Origin: Candidatus Heimdallarchaeota archaeon
GTDB taxonomy: Archaea > Asgardarchaeota > Heimdallarchaeia > Heimdallarchaeales > Kariarchaeaceae
Direction of reading: 5' to 3'
DNA: 11,615 bases
Assembly (NCBI GenBank): GCA_030668165.1
Contig: DAOUUM010000054.1
Span: forward strand, 1 to 11,615
Shown here one piece after another: positions 1-8,260 of the stretch (position 1 is the stretch's first letter; the number at the start of each line of letters is the position of its first letter). The position numbers and the translations under genes were made by a program. The notes under the pieces are model-generated. The model saw only the letters and a program-made list of their open reading frames with translations. It did no database searches and was not told the origin of the DNA.

Positions 1-285
1 AGGGTACTAGGGGTGAATATCTCATCTACTCATGAGGATAGGGAACTTATTGTATCAGGTCCATATAAGTATGTTAGGCATCCTCTCTACACCCTTTTTA
101 TTGCAATGGCCATAGATCTTTGGTTAATATTGCCAAATTGGTTACTACTATTCGGCATTCCCATGGCAGTGATTGCTGGAAAGATCAGGGCAAACTATGA
201 AGAAAAAATATTGATTGTGCAGTATGGAGATCAATATTTGGAATATATGAAAAATACTGGACAATTATTTCCAAAACTATGGTGA
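1..285 (+). CDS. ICMT/PEMT-family membrane methyltransferase (3' part)
   Basis: The reading frame is open to the left edge, so this is the C-terminal ~94 residues of a longer protein. The GTG at 13 is probably internal, not the start. The fragment carries the family signature GPYKYVRHPLYT, which contributes to S-adenosylmethionine binding in isoprenylcysteine carboxyl methyltransferases and phospholipid N-methyltransferases. A hydrophobic helix pair follows (about residues 37-60 of the fragment), then the typical tail with paired glutamates (YEEKILIVQYGDQYLEYM) and a final aromatic-rich FPKLW. The family consists of small integral-membrane enzymes that use SAM to methylate a lipid or a prenylated thiol. 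The substrate cannot be told from this fragment. The fold family is quite sure, the function is not. Confidence 0.85.
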   Translation, partial: RVLGVNISSTHEDRELIVSGPYKYVRHPLYTLFIAMAIDLWLILPNWLLLFGIPMAVIAGKIRANYEEKILIVQYGDQYLEYMKNTGQLFPKLW

Positions 286-324
286 GAATATTGAAACTTG
301 CTTAGATTGATTGTTGATTGCCTA

Positions 325-333
325 TTTTTTTTT
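325..333 (+). terminator. Oligo-T transcription stop after the methyltransferase
   Basis: An uninterrupted run of nine T residues lies about 40 bases after the TGA stop of the methyltransferase and before the promoter-like TATA of the next gene. Archaeal RNA polymerase commonly terminates at such runs without needing a hairpin. No strong stem precedes it. Confidence 0.5.
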
Positions 334-370
334 GAGTTGTTATGTAATTTAAACCAATATTATTAAGTTG

Positions 371-378
371 TATATAAT
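371..378 (+). promoter_or_regulatory. TATA-box candidate for the winged-helix/RING gene
   Basis: TATATAAT lies 53 bases upstream of the ATG at 431. With the usual archaeal spacing of about 25 bases, transcription would start near 400 and leave a leader of about 30 bases. That leader contains the Shine-Dalgarno-like GGTGGAG at 421-427. The surrounding DNA is very AT-rich, so the match alone is weak evidence. Confidence 0.4.
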
Positions 379-420
379 ACTTATTTAACCTAATTATTCA
401 ATATTAAATTAGGATTAATT

Positions 421-427
421 GGTGGAG
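421..427 (+). promoter_or_regulatory. Shine-Dalgarno site (GGTGGAG)
   Basis: GGTGGAG ends three bases before the ATG at 431. Its GGTG core is complementary to the CACC of the archaeal 16S rRNA 3' end. It supports the ATG at 431 as the start. Most other genes in this window lack a comparable site. Confidence 0.55.
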
Positions 428-430
428 TAA

Positions 431-2521
431 ATGGCAGATTTCATACCCGTATCAGAAGAAGGTATAAAGCCAATTGAATATGTAAGTAAGAATTTTTCCG
501 ACTTGTCCGAATCGGATATAACCTCCTTAATTGGTAGCATTTTAATTCTCAAGGAAGTTAATATTAAACTCCTACAATCAATCCTTCAATTAAAAAAAAT
601 TCAGATTGAAGAGCAATGTGGCAGATTAAGCAATTCAGACTTTCTTGATATTGAATTTACAAGAAATTCAGTTAAATTAATTAGTATTAATAAGCCAATT
701 CTCAAGCTTCAATACCCCCCAGATCGTGATGATAAGAGCATCCTTGCATATCTAAAGGCCAGATTTGTAGTATCCATCGAGGAATTACAAAAATCATTTT
801 CTCTAAGCTATGCCTCTGTAATTGTTTTATTATCAAAATTTGTGGTAACTGGTGTAATTTCACTCGCTCCAGTCGAGAATGATAAATTCAACGTTATTGT
901 TTATCTTTCCTTACCCAAGAGGATAGCAACTCAAATTTCAGCAAATGAGAAGAAAATTGCTGGATATGGTATGATATATCAAAATGCGAATATTAAGGAG
1001 ATTTCAAATGATCTTGATCTCCCAGAACATGAGGTTCAGGATACATTTGTGAATTTGATCCTTTCCGACTTAATTTTTTGTGAATTTAATGTTAAGTACG
1101 GTTTTCTAAAAAATTTGGAGATTGAGATTAAAATTGATCGTTTCCAAATAAACTTCGACAAGAGAGATATTGACTTAATGTCAGTAAACGAGAGAAAAAT
1201 AATCGGATTTGTCACCTTGAGGCGACAAATCTCTTTGAATGATATTGCCAAATTTGTGAAAATTAGGGTTAGTGAGGTACTAGAAATAATTTCAACACTA
1301 ACTGCTACCCAAGAATTTGAATTCAAGGTAACCCCTCAAGGGTTGATCTCACCGATTACAGTTCCTGTATACCCCACTAATAAAACCATTGAAGATTTAA
1401 ATAAGACTTCAATCATCGATTATAAAATTCTCGCAGGTATTATACTGTCTAAGAAGGAATTCAACCTATCGGACATTGCAGATAGATTAAAATTAGATGA
1501 AAATAAAATTCTGGAGGGAATAATAGATCTATACTTGGGGGGTATCATTAGTGGAAAATTAATAACTCCTAATAGATTTAAAATCACATCGAAAAAAGAA
1601 AGTGCTATCACAGAGCAGGGAACTCTTGATAGATGGGAAAAGATAATTATTGGTTGTTTATTGGCCGAAGGTAAGATCTCGATAATCAGATTGGCATCTT
1701 TACTTGATACTGATAAAGATGAGGCTAGAAACAAGGCTTACATCTTTCTGTCCAGAGGATTTGCCGAGATTGAAATTAAAAATGCATTCATATCATTGAA
1801 GTCCAAACCTGTTTTACCCCCATTATTGCACATCATAGACATGTCAACAGAGGATCAGCAATTACTAGGTTATTTAATTGCTATGAAGTCAACTCCACTG
1901 AAAAAGATTAAACAAATATTTGAGATCTCCTCAACTGAAGCATTAAGGAGGGCATATATTCTTACTGGTTCTGGTCTAATTACTCTTGTTAACAAATCTG
2001 GCACATTGGAAATAATTAAAGATCCACAATCTAGACCCACCTTAGAGGAAGACGAGCTATCATATCAATCTAGAATGGTCATCCTTGAATTAAAATCATT
2101 TCCGAAGGCTAAAATCAGATTTTCTAAGATAGCGAGTAAACTAGATTGGACCACGAGTGATACGATTAAAGAAATTGCTTTATTGATCGCACAGGGCTAC
2201 TACAAAGGATACTTTACCGGTAGTGCATTTATCAAACAATCCGATTTCATCAAGCCCAAAGACAAACCTCGCTGCTTTGAATGTAATACTCTGCTAAAGG
2301 ATTATAGAAAAGCCTGTACCAATTGCCTAACTAGACCTCCATTATGTAGCGTATGTAGAAGTGTGATGAATACATCTGAAGATTTAGTCAAATGTAAATT
2401 CTGTAATTCAAGAGCACACAGAGATCATATAACCGGATGGCTGAAAATCAAACAAATATGTCCCGTTTGCCGAAATAATTTAAAACCAAATGATTTAATC
2501 ACTGTTGAATCCAAGTTTTAA
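431..2521 (+). CDS. Winged-helix repeat protein with C-terminal RING-like zinc domain
   Basis: This is a cytosolic 696-residue protein with no signal peptide or membrane segment. About seven units share one pattern: a helix with KIxG-like start, a β-like stretch, IxxIAxxL, a recognition-like helix and a short hairpin. They begin near residues 103, 172, 253, 330, 402, 475 and 548, as expected for tandem winged-helix domains. The C-terminus holds a zinc ribbon (C615, C618, C629, C632). A RING/PHD-like module follows: C639, C642, C655, C658, H663, H666, C677, C680. It includes the WL...CPVCR ending typical of ubiquitin-ligase RING domains. Ligands 3-6 are CxxC and HxxH instead of the classical C-H-C-C, so it is a variant. 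Known family facts: RING domains recruit E2 enzymes, and winged-helix arrays bind nucleic acid or proteins, as in cullins and UFL1. A ubiquitin-like ligase or a transcription-related scaffold are both possible. The function is inferred; the domain layout is seen. Confidence 0.8.
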   Translation: MADFIPVSEEGIKPIEYVSKNFSDLSESDITSLIGSILILKEVNIKLLQSILQLKKIQIEEQCGRLSNSDFLDIEFTRNSVKLISINKPILKLQYPPDRDDKSILAYLKARFVVSIEELQKSFSLSYASVIVLLSKFVVTGVISLAPVENDKFNVIVYLSLPKRIATQISANEKKIAGYGMIYQNANIKEISNDLDLPEHEVQDTFVNLILSDLIFCEFNVKYGFLKNLEIEIKIDRFQINFDKRDIDLMSVNERKIIGFVTLRRQISLNDIAKFVKIRVSEVLEIISTLTATQEFEFKVTPQGLISPITVPVYPTNKTIEDLNKTSIIDYKILAGIILSKKEFNLSDIADRLKLDENKILEGIIDLYLGGIISGKLITPNRFKITSKKESAITEQGTLDRWEKIIIGCLLAEGKISIIRLASLLDTDKDEARNKAYIFLSRGFAEIEIKNAFISLKSKPVLPPLLHIIDMSTEDQQLLGYLIAMKSTPLKKIKQIFEISSTEALRRAYILTGSGLITLVNKSGTLEIIKDPQSRPTLEEDELSYQSRMVILELKSFPKAKIRFSKIASKLDWTTSDTIKEIALLIAQGYYKGYFTGSAFIKQSDFIKPKDKPRCFECNTLLKDYRKACTNCLTRPPLCSVCRSVMNTSEDLVKCKFCNSRAHRDHITGWLKIKQICPVCRNNLKPNDLITVESKF

Positions 2522-2552
2522 TGAATTATGGCGTTAAAATTAAATAATTCAT
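2521..2552 (+). terminator. Hairpin at the stop codon of the RING gene
   Basis: ATGAATTAT (2521-2529) and ATAATTCAT (2544-2552) form a perfect 9-bp inverted repeat with a 14-base loop. The 5' arm starts on the last base of the TAA stop. It could act as an mRNA 3'-end structure or terminator element, but no T run follows. In DNA this AT-rich a chance match is possible. Confidence 0.3.
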
Positions 2553-2584
2553 ACATCAAAGATTATCTAATATTTGTGGATATC

Positions 2585-2604
2585 AATATAATACAACTTA
2601 TAAC
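2585..2604 (+). promoter_or_regulatory. AT-rich promoter candidate for the PKD-like surface gene
   Basis: This stretch contains two overlapping TATA-like stretches (AATATAAT and CTTATAAC) about 50-65 bases before the ATG at 2652. A start point near 2615-2630 would leave a leader carrying the purine-rich GGAAGG at 2641-2646. The support is compositional only. Confidence 0.25.
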
Positions 2605-2640
2605 GTTACCATTCTCAATCGGCATAGACTGAAATAAAGT

Positions 2641-2646
2641 GGAAGG
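2641..2646 (+). promoter_or_regulatory. Ribosome-binding site (GGAAGG)
   Basis: GGAAGG sits five bases before the ATG at 2652. The ATG opens directly into a lysine-plus-hydrophobic signal peptide, which supports this start. Confidence 0.4.
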
Positions 2647-2651
2647 ATAAT

Positions 2652-4487
2652 ATGAAGAAGATACTCCCGATTTTGCTATTAATTTTATTATTAGGTGGAT
2701 TAACATTATCTACAAATGCTATCAACCATGTAATGGAAGATAATGCCGTACCAGCTCCCGAATTTGTATCAATCGATCCCGATGGAACACCCAGTGGAAG
2801 TTTCATTTTTGTGGAGAATGCTAACGTAACCATTGAGTACACAGCAGATCGCTTCAACGCAGAGGGATTAATACTACTTGGAACAGGAAGTAACTTAACA
2901 GCAGACTATTCTAATAACCGTGCAATTAATTTTACACTCATTGATAGTTTTCAAGGTAAATCAACTTACCAAGTTAATTTAACCCTCACTTCATACACAA
3001 TTTTCTATGCATATGCATGGGATAATGAGCTATCCAATGGAACTATGGAGGAATTTGATCTCTTTGACAAGGTTGAAGGTCATCAAACTTGGATGCTAAC
3101 AGGTCCTCAATATCCGGTATTTTCCGAGATCATTGGTGGATCCCTCACATCAAATTCCCAGGAATATTATGTAGTCGAAGGAACAGAAGTTTCAATAATA
3201 TATACCGTTATTGATCCTCATAATAATCAATCAGTTACACTAATGATGGGAAATAATGAAACCGAAGTCTATAATCATGATGTTTTATCAAAAATATCAA
3301 TGAACAAGATAGATCATGATAATGATACAGATATTTCTTCATTTAGATATAATTATACACTAACTGATAGAGTGGTGTTCTTCACGGCTAATTCCACTAT
3401 CGGCTGGGAACGGCAAATTCTCAATCCTTATGTTCCGGTTGTTCATAGAATTACCAATGGATTTAGCTTCTCATCAGAATTCTCGGAGAATCTTGCTGAA
3501 TACACAGATATAGATAATATCAATGTCACAGTTTCCTCACTCAATGAGAGTGCTGATGATGAGTTCTTCCTGAGGTACAAAGTTCTTGAAAATTCTACAT
3601 CAGATACGATAATTGTCAACTGGACCTCAATTAATTTTGCAAATAATATCTCATACGTGCTTCAAAATGATACCAACAATTTCAACACTTCGATACACGA
3701 ATACAGGATGCTATTGCCCCTTTTCAATATCTCTCAACTGGTTCAAATTCAGACCTATGTCGAGTACAAAACAGGATCTTATAATGAGACAATCCCTGTG
3801 AACATAATAATTAAGGATTCAAGACCTACAATAAGCCTCACTGCCAATAATGCATCAATTACTAATAGAGCTGATGAATTTATTGAATTCAGTTTCTCTA
3901 ATGTGCGATCGTTGGTAAAAAATGCAACCATTAGCTCTAATTATGCATCTTCAACCAGTATTAAGGGTGATACCAACTTCACTATTAGTTTTGAAGATGA
4001 CGGTGAGATAATTGAGGGCACACATGTTGTTACTATTATTGTTTTTAATGAGATGAATCAATCGAGAAACGAGACTTTGTTATATTACGTTGATACCAGA
4101 GCACCAAATGTAGATTTTCTAACAGCTGCACTGATTAGCACAGATAATGATGGGTTTATCAGCATTGATTTCAATTTTACTGATAGTTATCCATCCGATA
4201 GAGGAATTGACTTAGCTACTCTTAACTGGGGAGACGGACTCGTTCAAAATGTAACCTCCTTGTCCTCATCAAATCATGTATATCGTAACAATGGCACTGG
4301 AACCTATTCTTTGGTATTAACTGTATACGATCTTGCTGGCAATGTTAATACTACAACCCTTGAGATCCAGGCTAATGTAAAATTATCTGAAACATCCACA
4401 GTTGCTACCTCTCCATCACCATTATTTCCAGCAATTTTTGCCTTATTATTGGCAACATATGCAGTAAAAATGAAAAAAAGAAACTAG
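2652..4487 (+). CDS. Secreted, cell-surface PKD/Ig-like protein with C-terminal anchor
   Basis: The 611-residue protein starts with a signal peptide (two lysines, then a leucine-rich core, likely cleaved near residue 23 after TNA). It ends with a proline-rich spacer, about 17 hydrophobic residues and the basic tail KMKKRN. The exterior part is β-rich and has roughly 28 N-X-S/T sequons and no cysteine, typical of a glycosylated archaeal surface protein. Near residues 478-600 lies a PKD/Ig-like module: YVDTRAP, then NWGDG at 525-529, then HVY, then a GTYSLVLTVYDLAGN strand. PKD-like domains mediate protein-protein or polymer contacts. No catalytic motif is visible. The next gene has the same general tail and follows after 61 bp, so the two may be co-expressed, for instance as surface layer component and processing protease. 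That partnership is inference. Confidence 0.8.
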   Translation: MKKILPILLLILLLGGLTLSTNAINHVMEDNAVPAPEFVSIDPDGTPSGSFIFVENANVTIEYTADRFNAEGLILLGTGSNLTADYSNNRAINFTLIDSFQGKSTYQVNLTLTSYTIFYAYAWDNELSNGTMEEFDLFDKVEGHQTWMLTGPQYPVFSEIIGGSLTSNSQEYYVVEGTEVSIIYTVIDPHNNQSVTLMMGNNETEVYNHDVLSKISMNKIDHDNDTDISSFRYNYTLTDRVVFFTANSTIGWERQILNPYVPVVHRITNGFSFSSEFSENLAEYTDIDNINVTVSSLNESADDEFFLRYKVLENSTSDTIIVNWTSINFANNISYVLQNDTNNFNTSIHEYRMLLPLFNISQLVQIQTYVEYKTGSYNETIPVNIIIKDSRPTISLTANNASITNRADEFIEFSFSNVRSLVKNATISSNYASSTSIKGDTNFTISFEDDGEIIEGTHVVTIIVFNEMNQSRNETLLYYVDTRAPNVDFLTAALISTDNDGFISIDFNFTDSYPSDRGIDLATLNWGDGLVQNVTSLSSSNHVYRNNGTGTYSLVLTVYDLAGNVNTTTLEIQANVKLSETSTVATSPSPLFPAIFALLLATYAVKMKKRN

Positions 4488-4513
4488 GGCAAATCCATTA
4501 GTGATTACATACG

Positions 4514-4526
4514 TTTTTTATTGTTT
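4514..4526 (+). terminator. T-rich stretch between the two surface genes
   Basis: T6 followed by ATTG and T4 begins 27 bases after the TAG of the PKD-like gene. It could terminate part of the transcripts before the protease gene. The same AT-rich stretch could instead belong to the protease promoter, so the assignment is uncertain. Confidence 0.3.
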
Positions 4527-4548
4527 TAATTATTATTAATGATATTCA

Positions 4549-7500
4549 ATGAAACCCAGCAAGTATCTCCCTGTACTAATTTTAACTCTGGTCCTATTTA
4601 TCTCAGGATCAAATGCCATTCCAACCTATGTTGATACAATGAAATCAAATTCAAACAATTATATTATTGATCCAATTTCAGAACCAGATGAGTATATGAA
4701 AAATGCAATTGAAAGAAATGTTGCAGCGGCTGATAGTAATTATGATAAAATTGCGGATACTATGGTCATTACCGATGGAGAAATGGATCTGCTGTTAATG
4801 TTTGATTCATTCAGTAGAATTCCCTCCCTTCTTTTACCAGAGGGTGCGATATTCAAACAAGAATTTTCAAGTCTTCCAGTTATAAATATTAAAGCACCTG
4901 GTGATTTAGTCCAATCACTAACCGAATTGCCAGGCCTTGTTGTGATAGAAGAAAATCATAAGGCTCATAGCCTCCTAGCATACTCGACATCTCAGATTTA
5001 TGCCAGAGATGTGTGGGCCACTGGATATACCGGATCTTCAGATTATAGTGTAGCTATACTCGATACAGGTATCGATCCCACACAATCTGCATTTACGGAC
5101 CGAATTGTTGCCACCCACAATGTTTTCAGTGGTCCAGATACTGTGGGAATTGATGGCAATGGGCATGGTACACATGTTGCAGGAATAGCTGCAGGTTTGC
5201 CAACTACTGGATCATCATTCTATCAGACCGCAAGAGGTGTATTACCAGAGGACGGATATTTCATTCCTGAAATTCTAATTGCTAATGTTAATGAATCAAG
5301 TACCATTACAATCGGGATAGATTGGGCATCAGAAGGTGCAGATAATCCTTCAACCGCTGCAGGGGTGATACTGATCAGAGCGAGTGATTTCTCCACGATC
5401 GATTATGATTTCGATTCAACTGGTAAGTTTGAAGTAAGTTATAACGTCGGATCTGGTGATTACATTGCAGGTTTTATGGGAGGTTCCGGCTCAGAAGGTC
5501 AAAGTTTTGAGGGTTGGGCAGAAGTAACACAGGATACTGAGGTACCATCTCAATTAAACGAGGATGGATTTCAGAGTCATGCAGGAATTGCTTTCTCGTC
5601 CAACATAGTATCTGTGAAGGTATTGGATGATGGGGGATCCGGATGGGAGACTGATATTATTAATGGGATTGTCTGGGTAATTGATAATAAGGAAGAATAC
5701 AACATTACTGTGGTTAATATGAGTCTGGGTCTTGATGAGGTTTCTTCAACTTTGGATTTATATATTGCCAAATTAGCCACAGAAGGTATAATTACAGTGG
5801 CCGCTGCAGGTAATGATGGGGCTGACAGTGGGGGTATTTTCTCCCCTGGGTCTGCGGTTGAAGCAATCACTGTAGGTGCAGTTAATAGATACAATGAGAT
5901 TGCATACTATTCAAGTGCTGGTAATAATGCAAATAATCCATCTATCAAACCGGATGTTTTGGCTCCAGGAGGATCATACTCCTCTCCGAGCAATGATTGG
6001 AATACTTCATATACAGAAGGTTATGGTCTAATAGTATCTCCCGATGCAAATTCTGTCGGATTTAATGTTATTTCCGATGATTTTGTGGGGCACCAGGGTA
6101 CAAGTATGGCTTCACCTCATATTGCTGGTCTTGCCTCATTATTAGTTCAGAAATATACTGAGAGTACTGCATGGGGTTGGACATCCTCAGATGTCTTCAA
6201 TATTAAAAGAGCGATACTAGCTGGTACCTATGAGGTGGCAAATATTGGTTTTGATGGTGGAGAAAGTGGCACTGGTATTACTGATCCCAGTCCATCCATC
6301 AATCGTTCTAGTAAGGATTTTTATGAAGGATGGGGTGCAGTGAGTGCTAGTGCGGCTATGGGTGCCTTAGGTATCCAATTCCCAACCGGTACTAATTCCT
6401 ACCAGTTGAGTCTAGAAGATCCATTCATTGAAAATGTAAAATCTTGGCACTTATCTGCCAAGGCCGGTAGTACATATAATTTGGAGGTAGAAGTTCCTGA
6501 TGGAGTTGACGTGGACATATTAGTATTCGATGCCGAAGCAGGTAACAATGGTGAATTAAATGTAATTTACAGTTCTACAAGTACCAGTACAACAGATGCA
6601 ACCAACGATGAATCTGTATCAATTTCTGAGGCTAGTGATAGAGAACTGATGGTCACTATTAGACTAGTGGATAGTTCCAATGCTGTCGATACGATTACAA
6701 TTGACTTTACCGATCCAAATTTCATCCCAAATATTGAATTGTTCCACCCATTGAATGGTGCATATATCGCTGGAAGCAGTTTTATCCTTGATTTTGTATC
6801 TCCATCCAATCTTGTTGATACTTACTTAGATGATATTTTTCAGGGCCAAAAATCGTCAGGAGATGAGATCACCGGTCTTACGGAAGGAGAACACAATTTA
6901 ACATTAATTGAGAAAAATCTAGGACTCGATCTTCAAGATCGTGTTTATTCAATATTTTATGTAGACACAACAAATCCAACGATGACCTCAAATCTAAACA
7001 GCTTTGTCGATATAGATACTAATTCAGATATCACCCTAGATACTCATGATAATTTTGGACTGGATTATATTGATTTGTTGGTAGATGATGTAATACAAAG
7101 CACCATATTATTAAATTCTTCACTAGATGAGTTAGATCTTATTTTCAACCTTGACCCCTCTAGATTCTCGTTTGGGGCTCATATTGTTGGATTGTCGGTA
7201 TATGATCTTGCAGGGAATCAATTCATTGAGAGCAAGTCTATCAATTTTAACCATAGTCTGTACATTAATCCCTTGAATATTACTTCATTTGAATATTCTA
7301 ATACTTACGATTTAATTTGGGATGCAGGTATTAATGGAGAGACAGGAAACTATGCCATCTGGATTGATGACTTATTATTGACCAATAGCTCATGGGATGG
7401 TACATCTATGATTCAGATTGCTTTATCAGATTTAGACATAGGTAGTTACGAAATCAAACTCAAACTCTACTCAAGCCTCGGCTCAATTGAACTTATTGAA

Positions 7501-8205
7501 ACTATTTTAATTGCTGATGCAACTGCACCAATAGTCACTGGTACCACTTCCGGTATTAGAGATGCAACCAATACACTCACTGTTACATTTGAGGTGACAG
7601 AATTACTCCCCTCAAAACTACGAATGTGGACAAATGATGTTTTAACACTTAGTATTGATAATTGGGATGGTTTATCTGATTTAATATTTGAATTGAATGG
7701 CTTACATAATGAGAGTACATCAATTAAAATGATGATTAATGATACTTCAGGAAATTCTGGTTTTTATCTGCTTAATATTGAATGGGATGATCTCACATCT
7801 CCTGATATAACTTCTATTGATGATATTGAATTTACAGTTGGATCAACAGATAATGAATATACATGGACCTGGATAGAAGCATTTCAGACTGAGGTAGAGG
7901 TTGTTCTTGAAAAAATAGACACTAATATAGAGGGAGAAACCATATTCTCATCTGTTGATGCCACTCTCACCTCATATACCCTAACAGGCTCGTTTTTAGG
8001 GGGATTGGAAATAGGTGAATATCTAATCCGTTTATCAATCACTGATATTGCAGGAAACACATCACATGATCTAGTTAAAATAGTGGTTCTAGCTCCTCTA
8101 AGCACAGGTACAACTGATAAATCAACTCCAGGATTTATTTCCTTCCCCATTTCATTTGTTCTAGTCTTAGCTGTTCCCTTACTAATTCGAAAAAAGAGAA
8201 GATGA
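4549..8205 (+). CDS. Secreted subtilisin-family (S8) serine protease with Ig-like repeats and PGF-type C-terminal anchor
   Basis: The 1218-residue precursor has a signal peptide (about 1-24) and a propeptide resembling inhibitor I9, with a PGLVVIEEN-like end near residue 125. The S8 domain is complete: Asp in ILDTGID (D172), His in GHGTHVAG (H206), oxyanion Asn in AAAGNDG (N422) and Ser in GTSMASPH (S519). All key residues are present, so it should be active outside the cell. His-to-Asn spacing is 216 residues against 91 in subtilisin BPN', which means about 125 residues are inserted (roughly 220-345), β-rich and of unknown role. A PPC-like β domain follows (about 620-725), then about five Ig-like modules marked by DTTNPT, DATAP and DLTSP boundaries and YDLAGN/TDIAGN ends. 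The tail PGF plus hydrophobic stretch plus RKKRR (1194-1218) resembles archaeosortase PGF-CTERM signals. There are about 13 sequons and no cysteine. Likely roles are surface protein processing or peptide scavenging. Confidence 0.93.
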   Translation: MKPSKYLPVLILTLVLFISGSNAIPTYVDTMKSNSNNYIIDPISEPDEYMKNAIERNVAAADSNYDKIADTMVITDGEMDLLLMFDSFSRIPSLLLPEGAIFKQEFSSLPVINIKAPGDLVQSLTELPGLVVIEENHKAHSLLAYSTSQIYARDVWATGYTGSSDYSVAILDTGIDPTQSAFTDRIVATHNVFSGPDTVGIDGNGHGTHVAGIAAGLPTTGSSFYQTARGVLPEDGYFIPEILIANVNESSTITIGIDWASEGADNPSTAAGVILIRASDFSTIDYDFDSTGKFEVSYNVGSGDYIAGFMGGSGSEGQSFEGWAEVTQDTEVPSQLNEDGFQSHAGIAFSSNIVSVKVLDDGGSGWETDIINGIVWVIDNKEEYNITVVNMSLGLDEVSSTLDLYIAKLATEGIITVAAAGNDGADSGGIFSPGSAVEAITVGAVNRYNEIAYYSSAGNNANNPSIKPDVLAPGGSYSSPSNDWNTSYTEGYGLIVSPDANSVGFNVISDDFVGHQGTSMASPHIAGLASLLVQKYTESTAWGWTSSDVFNIKRAILAGTYEVANIGFDGGESGTGITDPSPSINRSSKDFYEGWGAVSASAAMGALGIQFPTGTNSYQLSLEDPFIENVKSWHLSAKAGSTYNLEVEVPDGVDVDILVFDAEAGNNGELNVIYSSTSTSTTDATNDESVSISEASDRELMVTIRLVDSSNAVDTITIDFTDPNFIPNIELFHPLNGAYIAGSSFILDFVSPSNLVDTYLDDIFQGQKSSGDEITGLTEGEHNLTLIEKNLGLDLQDRVYSIFYVDTTNPTMTSNLNSFVDIDTNSDITLDTHDNFGLDYIDLLVDDVIQSTILLNSSLDELDLIFNLDPSRFSFGAHIVGLSVYDLAGNQFIESKSINFNHSLYINPLNITSFEYSNTYDLIWDAGINGETGNYAIWIDDLLLTNSSWDGTSMIQIALSDLDIGSYEIKLKLYSSLGSIELIETILIADATAPIVTGTTSGIRDATNTLTVTFEVTELLPSKLRMWTNDVLTLSIDNWDGLSDLIFELNGLHNESTSIKMMINDTSGNSGFYLLNIEWDDLTSPDITSIDDIEFTVGSTDNEYTWTWIEAFQTEVEVVLEKIDTNIEGETIFSSVDATLTSYTLTGSFLGGLEIGEYLIRLSITDIAGNTSHDLVKIVVLAPLSTGTTDKSTPGFISFPISFVLVLAVPLLIRKKRR

Positions 8206-8260
8206 ACTTTATCAATAAAACAACTTAATACTTTTCTACTTACTGGTTTACCAATCAATC

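Noticed and set aside
7884..8258. Minus-strand open frame opposite the end of the protease gene
   Set aside because: It lies opposite the Ig-like repeats and the anchor of the protease, has no domain pattern, and offers no promoter or ribosome-binding site.
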